From Flavobacterium psychrophilum (lineage in GTDB: Bacteria; Bacteroidota; Bacteroidia; Flavobacteriales; Flavobacteriaceae), in contig CAMCBB010000015.1 in the NCBI GenBank assembly GCA_945872875.1, positions 1 to 23,041 of the forward strand: a stretch of 23,041 nt of DNA, in the 5' to 3' direction. Of the stretch, positions 20,465 to 23,041 are shown piece after piece. The notes under the pieces are model-generated. The model had not been told where the DNA came from. It worked only from the letters and a program-made list of their open reading frames with translations, and did no database searches. A program made the translations under genes and the position numbers. Position 1 is the stretch's first letter. Every line of letters starts with the position of its first letter.

Positions 20465-21031
20465 ATGAAAATACACATTAAACACATGGTTTCTTTGCGA
20501 TGTATAATAGTTGTAAAAGATGCTTTAAACACAACGGGGATAGCCTTTAAACAAGTATATCTGGGGGAAGTAGAACTCCCTGAAAAGAATTTATTTGATT
20601 TAAAAAAAGAGGAATTAAAAAATATTCTTGCAGAATGTGGGTTGGAATTAATGCAAGAAAAAAAAATAACTACTGTTGAAAAAATAAAAACGAGCGTAAT
20701 TGAAATGATTCATTATAGTGATGAACTTCCAAAAATAAAATTGTCAATTTACTTGAGCAAAAAATTAAATCTTAATTATACCTATTTATCTAATTTATTT
20801 AAAGAAGTAACCGGAATGACTATTCAGCATTATATTGTTTTGCATAAAATAGAAAAAGCAAAAGAGTTAATTTTATATAACGAATTAACACTTAATGAAA
20901 TTACACACCAATTACAATATAGCAGTGTTGCACATCTATCAAATCAATTCAAACTAATTACAGGTTTTACTCCAACTCATTTTAAAAAAGTTAAAACTTA
21001 TAAAACCAGAGTTTTATTAGAAAAAATTTAG
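20465..21031 (+). CDS. AraC-type HTH regulator with HMA-like N-terminal domain
   Basis: This 188-residue protein couples a heavy-metal-associated-like N-terminal domain (about 1-75, MKIHIKHMVSLRCIIVVKDAL, then VYLGEVELPEK) to a C-terminal AraC/XylS helix-turn-helix pair (about 95-180: LSIYLSKKLNLNYTYLSNLFKEVTG, TIQHYIVLHKIEKAKELI, LTLNEITHQLQYSSVAHLSNQFKLITGFTPTHFKK). Relatives in Bacteroidota, from memory, carry MVCxRC at the N-terminus; here it reads MVSLRC, so only one of the two metal-binding Cys (Cys13) is left. The protein may therefore have lost metal sensing. It is convergent with the peroxiredoxin gene, the two stops overlapping by 4 bases. Target genes are unknown. Confidence 0.85.
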   Translation: MKIHIKHMVSLRCIIVVKDALNTTGIAFKQVYLGEVELPEKNLFDLKKEELKNILAECGLELMQEKKITTVEKIKTSVIEMIHYSDELPKIKLSIYLSKKLNLNYTYLSNLFKEVTGMTIQHYIVLHKIEKAKELILYNELTLNEITHQLQYSSVAHLSNQFKLITGFTPTHFKKVKTYKTRVLLEKI

Positions 21032-21486
21032 GAATTTCCTAATATTTGGGAAGCATGTGCTTTTGTTTTTACATCAGAAATTACTTCATCAACAATTCCA
21101 TTTTCGTTAATAACAAAAGTAGTTCTATGAATGCCGTCATAGTCTTTTCCCATAAATTTTTTAGGACCCCATACGCCAAATGCTTGAATCACTGATTTAT
21201 CTTCATCTGCAAGTAAAGGAAAAGGGAAATTAAATTTTTCTTTAAATTTTAATTGAGCATTTTGTGAGTCGGCGCTTACACCAATCAAAGCATAATTATT
21301 TGCCTGAAAATGATCAAAGTTATCTCTCAAATCACAAGCTTCTGCAGTACAACCTGGGGTATTAGCTTTTGGATAAAAGAAAACTACTAATTTTTTTCCT
21401 TGATAATCGGCTAACGAATGTGAAGTTCCATTTTGGTCTTTTCCTGAAAAATTTGGTGCTTTATCTCCTTTTTTTAATGTTGTCAT
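21028..21486 (-). CDS. bcp: Thioredoxin-dependent peroxiredoxin (BCP/PrxQ family)
   Basis: This 152-residue cytosolic peroxiredoxin reduces hydroperoxides with electrons from thioredoxin. VVFFYPKANTPGCTAEACDLRDNF (34-57) contains the peroxidatic Cys46 (TPGCT) and a resolving Cys51 five residues later, the two-Cys arrangement of BCP/PrxQ. The N-terminal GDKAPNFSGKDQNGTSHSLADYQGKKLVV is typical, as is WGPKKFMGKDYDGIHRTTFVINENG. Length matches the family. The gene is divergent from nth and its stop overlaps the end of the AraC-type gene. No terminator hairpin lies at the overlap, so its transcript may extend antisense into that gene. An imperfect inverted repeat sits in the shared upstream region. 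Confidence 0.93.
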   Translation of the reverse strand: MTTLKKGDKAPNFSGKDQNGTSHSLADYQGKKLVVFFYPKANTPGCTAEACDLRDNFDHFQANNYALIGVSADSQNAQLKFKEKFNFPFPLLADEDKSVIQAFGVWGPKKFMGKDYDGIHRTTFVINENGIVDEVISDVKTKAHASQILGNS

Positions 21487-21520
21487 AGATATAATTTATT
21501 TATTGTGATTGTCGGCTAAA

Positions 21521-21541
21521 TTGATTTATTTTACAAATCAA
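21521..21541. repeat. Inverted repeat between bcp and nth
   Basis: TTGATTT (21521-21527) and AAATCAA (21535-21541) are separated by 7 bases in the 67-base divergent gap. It could be a regulator site, but in such AT-rich DNA chance is also possible. Confidence 0.35.
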
Positions 21542-21553
21542 ATTTAACAATTA

Positions 21554-22213
21554 ATGACCAAAAAAGAGCGTGTAACATTTGTTATAAATTCGTTAAAAGA
21601 AATTTATCCAAGTATACCTATACCATTGGACCATAAAGATCCGTATACCTTGCTCATTGCGGTATTACTTTCTGCACAATGCACCGATGTTAGAGTCAAT
21701 CAAATTACTCCTCTATTATTTGCAAAAGCAGATAACCCTTTGGATATGGTAAAAATGACGGTGGATGAAATTAAAGCTATCATTAGACCTTGTGGTTTAT
21801 CTCCTATGAAATCCAAAGGCATTCATGGATTGTCACACATACTACTTGACAAATATGAAGGCAAAGTTCCTCAAAGTTTTGAAGCTTTAGAATCGCTGCC
21901 AGCTGTGGGTCATAAAACCGCTAGCGTGGTTATGAGTCAGGCATTTGGTGTGCCCGCATTTCCTGTTGATACTCATATTCATCGTTTAATGTATCGTTGG
22001 GGACTGAGTAACGGAAAAAATGTAAATCAAACAGAAAAAGATGCTAAAGCGCTATTTCCTGAAGAATTATGGAATGATTTACATCTTCAAATAATTTGGT
22101 ATGGCCGAGAATATTCACCTGCTAGAGGCTGGGATTTAGACAAAGATTTTATTACCAAAACCATTGGAAGAAAATCAATTATCAAAGAAATAGAAAAAAA
22201 AATATCCCGCTAA
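21554..22213 (+). CDS. nth: Endonuclease III homologue without Fe-S cluster cysteines
   Basis: This 219-residue HhH-GPD DNA glycosylase/AP lyase acts in base excision repair of oxidised pyrimidines. AVLLSAQCTDVRVNQITP (36-53) and the helix-hairpin-helix LPAVGHKTASVV (115-126) with Lys121 as catalytic Lys are present, followed by VDTHIHRL with catalytic Asp139. The C-terminal part reads LHLQIIWYGREYSPARGWDLDKDFITKTIG, where E. coli Nth has the C-x6-C-x2-C-x5-C ligands of its [4Fe-4S] cluster; here no Cys follows residue 80. The catalytic residues argue for a functional glycosylase without the cluster. It is divergent from bcp. The stop codon lies inside the terminator loop. Confidence 0.92.
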   Translation: MTKKERVTFVINSLKEIYPSIPIPLDHKDPYTLLIAVLLSAQCTDVRVNQITPLLFAKADNPLDMVKMTVDEIKAIIRPCGLSPMKSKGIHGLSHILLDKYEGKVPQSFEALESLPAVGHKTASVVMSQAFGVPAFPVDTHIHRLMYRWGLSNGKNVNQTEKDAKALFPEELWNDLHLQIIWYGREYSPARGWDLDKDFITKTIGRKSIIKEIEKKISR

Positions 22214-22232
22214 TAAACGGGATATTTTTTTT
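22195..22232. terminator. Bidirectional terminator between nth and the 47-aa gene
   Basis: A poly-A tract and ATATCCCG (up to 22209) pair with CGGGATAT and a poly-T tract (from 22218) around an 8-base loop. The nth stop codon is in the loop and the stop of the opposite small gene is at the foot of the stem. T runs on both strands fit termination in both directions. Confidence 0.85.
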
Positions 22233-22374
22233 AATTAGCAATAACTTCAAAGTTGTGGTTACCAATTTTAACGATATTCAACGCTTTTGAATAGTTAAGA
22301 ATAAAACTAATAGTTTCTTTTTTTGGTAACATTTTGTTGTTTACTAATGCTTTTTTAGAGTAAAGTTTCGCCAT
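22231..22374 (-). CDS. 47-aa small basic protein
   Basis: A 48-codon frame on the minus strand runs from ATG at 22374 to TAA at 22231. It encodes MAKLYSKKALVNNKM, then LPKKETISFILNYSKAL, then NIVKIGNHNFEVIAN. The protein is basic, with a central amphipathic helix-like segment (ETISFILNYSKAL) and a short beta-like end; no signal peptide or membrane helix is seen. The codon use and clean ending inside a shared terminator hairpin support a real gene, and I recall similar short proteins in flavobacteria, though I cannot verify this. It lies 48 bases downstream of the sigma-factor gene and is probably co-transcribed with it. Its function is unknown. Confidence 0.7.
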   Translation of the reverse strand: MAKLYSKKALVNNKMLPKKETISFILNYSKALNIVKIGNHNFEVIAN

Positions 22375-22422
22375 AGAAATATTTAAGTTTATTCTATAAC
22401 GATTTAGCAAACGAATTATTGT

Positions 22423-23007
22423 TTAATTAGTTAAAATAATATTATTTTTTTCAATTATTTTTCTCAAGTTCATTAAGGCATAACGCATTCTTCCTAGAGC
22501 AGTATTTATACTTACTCCTGTAAGCTCTGCAATTTCGTTAAAACTCAAGTCTTGATAGATTCGCATCTCTAATACTTCTTTTTGATCACTTGGAAGTTCT
22601 TGAATAATTTTTTGCAAATCTTTTTCTATAGCATCGGTGATTATTCTCCCTTCAACATTTAGAGAATTATCAGAAAGTATTGAAAAGATTGAGAATTCTT
22701 CGGTTTCTCGAAGCATTGGCATCTTTTTGTTTTTTCTATAATGATCTACAATAAGATTATGAGAAATACGCATAACCCAAGGTAAAAATTTACCCTCTTC
22801 ATTATAAGAATTAGATTTTAGGGTTTTAATTACCTTAATAAAGGTGTCTTGAAAGATGTCGTCAGCAACATCACGATCTGGCATTTTGGAATAAATAAAT
22901 CCATAAATTTTAGATTGATGTTTCTTAATTAATATAGACAAAGCGTTCTCGTCGCCATCTATATAATTCTTTACCAATAAAGCATCAGGAATTTGAGTAG
23001 TAGCCAT
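22423..23007 (-). CDS. ECF-type RNA polymerase sigma factor
   Basis: This 194-residue protein has the two domains of an extracytoplasmic-function sigma factor. Region 2 is about 10-97: ENALSILIKKHQSKIYGFIYSKMPDRDVADDIFQDTFIKVIK and FLPWVMRISHNLIVDHYRKNKK, the latter being the -10-recognising helix. Region 4 is about 130-185: LPSDQKEVLEMRIYQDLSFNEIAELTGVSINTALGRMRYALMNLRK, the helix-turn-helix for the -35. The two are joined by a short linker. No anti-sigma gene is adjacent on the downstream side; the upstream side is outside the window. It is followed by the 47-aa gene on the same strand. An AAAAGG motif lies about 8 bases before the ATG, better than most ribosome-binding sites here. Regulon and signal are unknown. 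Confidence 0.92.
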   Translation of the reverse strand: MATTQIPDALLVKNYIDGDENALSILIKKHQSKIYGFIYSKMPDRDVADDIFQDTFIKVIKTLKSNSYNEEGKFLPWVMRISHNLIVDHYRKNKKMPMLRETEEFSIFSILSDNSLNVEGRIITDAIEKDLQKIIQELPSDQKEVLEMRIYQDLSFNEIAELTGVSINTALGRMRYALMNLRKIIEKNNIILTN

Positions 23008-23041
23008 AAAATTACCTTTTAGTAGTTAATAATAATCTAAA

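Overview
The window reads as chromosomal DNA of a Flavobacterium-like member of the Bacteroidota. It is strongly AT-rich, ribosome binding sites are weak A-rich stretches, and many genes are preceded by the Bacteroidota promoter -7 element TAnnTTTG. The gene content also fits: a BatA-domain membrane protein, a YceI protein behind a MarR regulator, a pRiA4b ORF-3-like protein, an HMA-like/AraC fusion regulator, a stand-alone S23 four-helix protein and a Bacteroidota-type peroxiredoxin. I see no rRNA, complete tRNA, CRISPR array, transposase or phage structural gene.

Layout. (1) 1-3270 is the most accessory-looking part: a transglutaminase-like protein and a DUF350-like membrane protein probably in one operon, an unrecognised 182-aa protein, then a minus-strand AbiEii-type toxin/antitoxin cassette with its own palindromic operator. 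Terminators sharing the same stem and tRNA-3'-end-like fragments lie on both sides of this cassette. (2) 3276-6071 holds a single-domain rhodanese and a divergent marR-nitroreductase-yceI operon whose promoter carries two palindromes 30 bp apart, followed by a pabA/trpG glutamine amidotransferase. (3) 6187-9171 holds yaaA (minus), a divergent pRiA4b ORF-3-like acidic protein, an S23/IVS-type gene flanked by related short repeats in opposite orientation, and a 37-kDa-type nucleoid-associated protein. (4) 9285-12529 holds an Omp85-like outer-membrane protein and a DEAD-box helicase with a DEFD motif II. (5) 12627-16822 is an apparent operon: BatA-domain/VWA protein, a dihydroorotase homologue that has lost most metal ligands, a small membrane protein and a serine esterase. 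It ends at a bidirectional terminator shared with the convergent operon (6) 18630-16852 (MBL phosphodiesterase, membrane-anchored protein, lipoprotein). (7) 18751-20223 is a conserved cytosolic protein of unknown function. (8) 20465-23007 holds an AraC-type regulator, bcp peroxiredoxin (minus), nth (plus) without its Fe-S cysteines, a 47-aa small protein and an ECF sigma factor (both minus).

Most of the window is ordinary chromosomal backbone. The best candidates for a second look are the 1.3-kb toxin/antitoxin cassette and its flanks, the degenerate dihydroorotase in the BatA operon, the S23 gene with its flanking repeats, the 47-aa protein beside the sigma factor, and two promoters that predict leaderless mRNAs.
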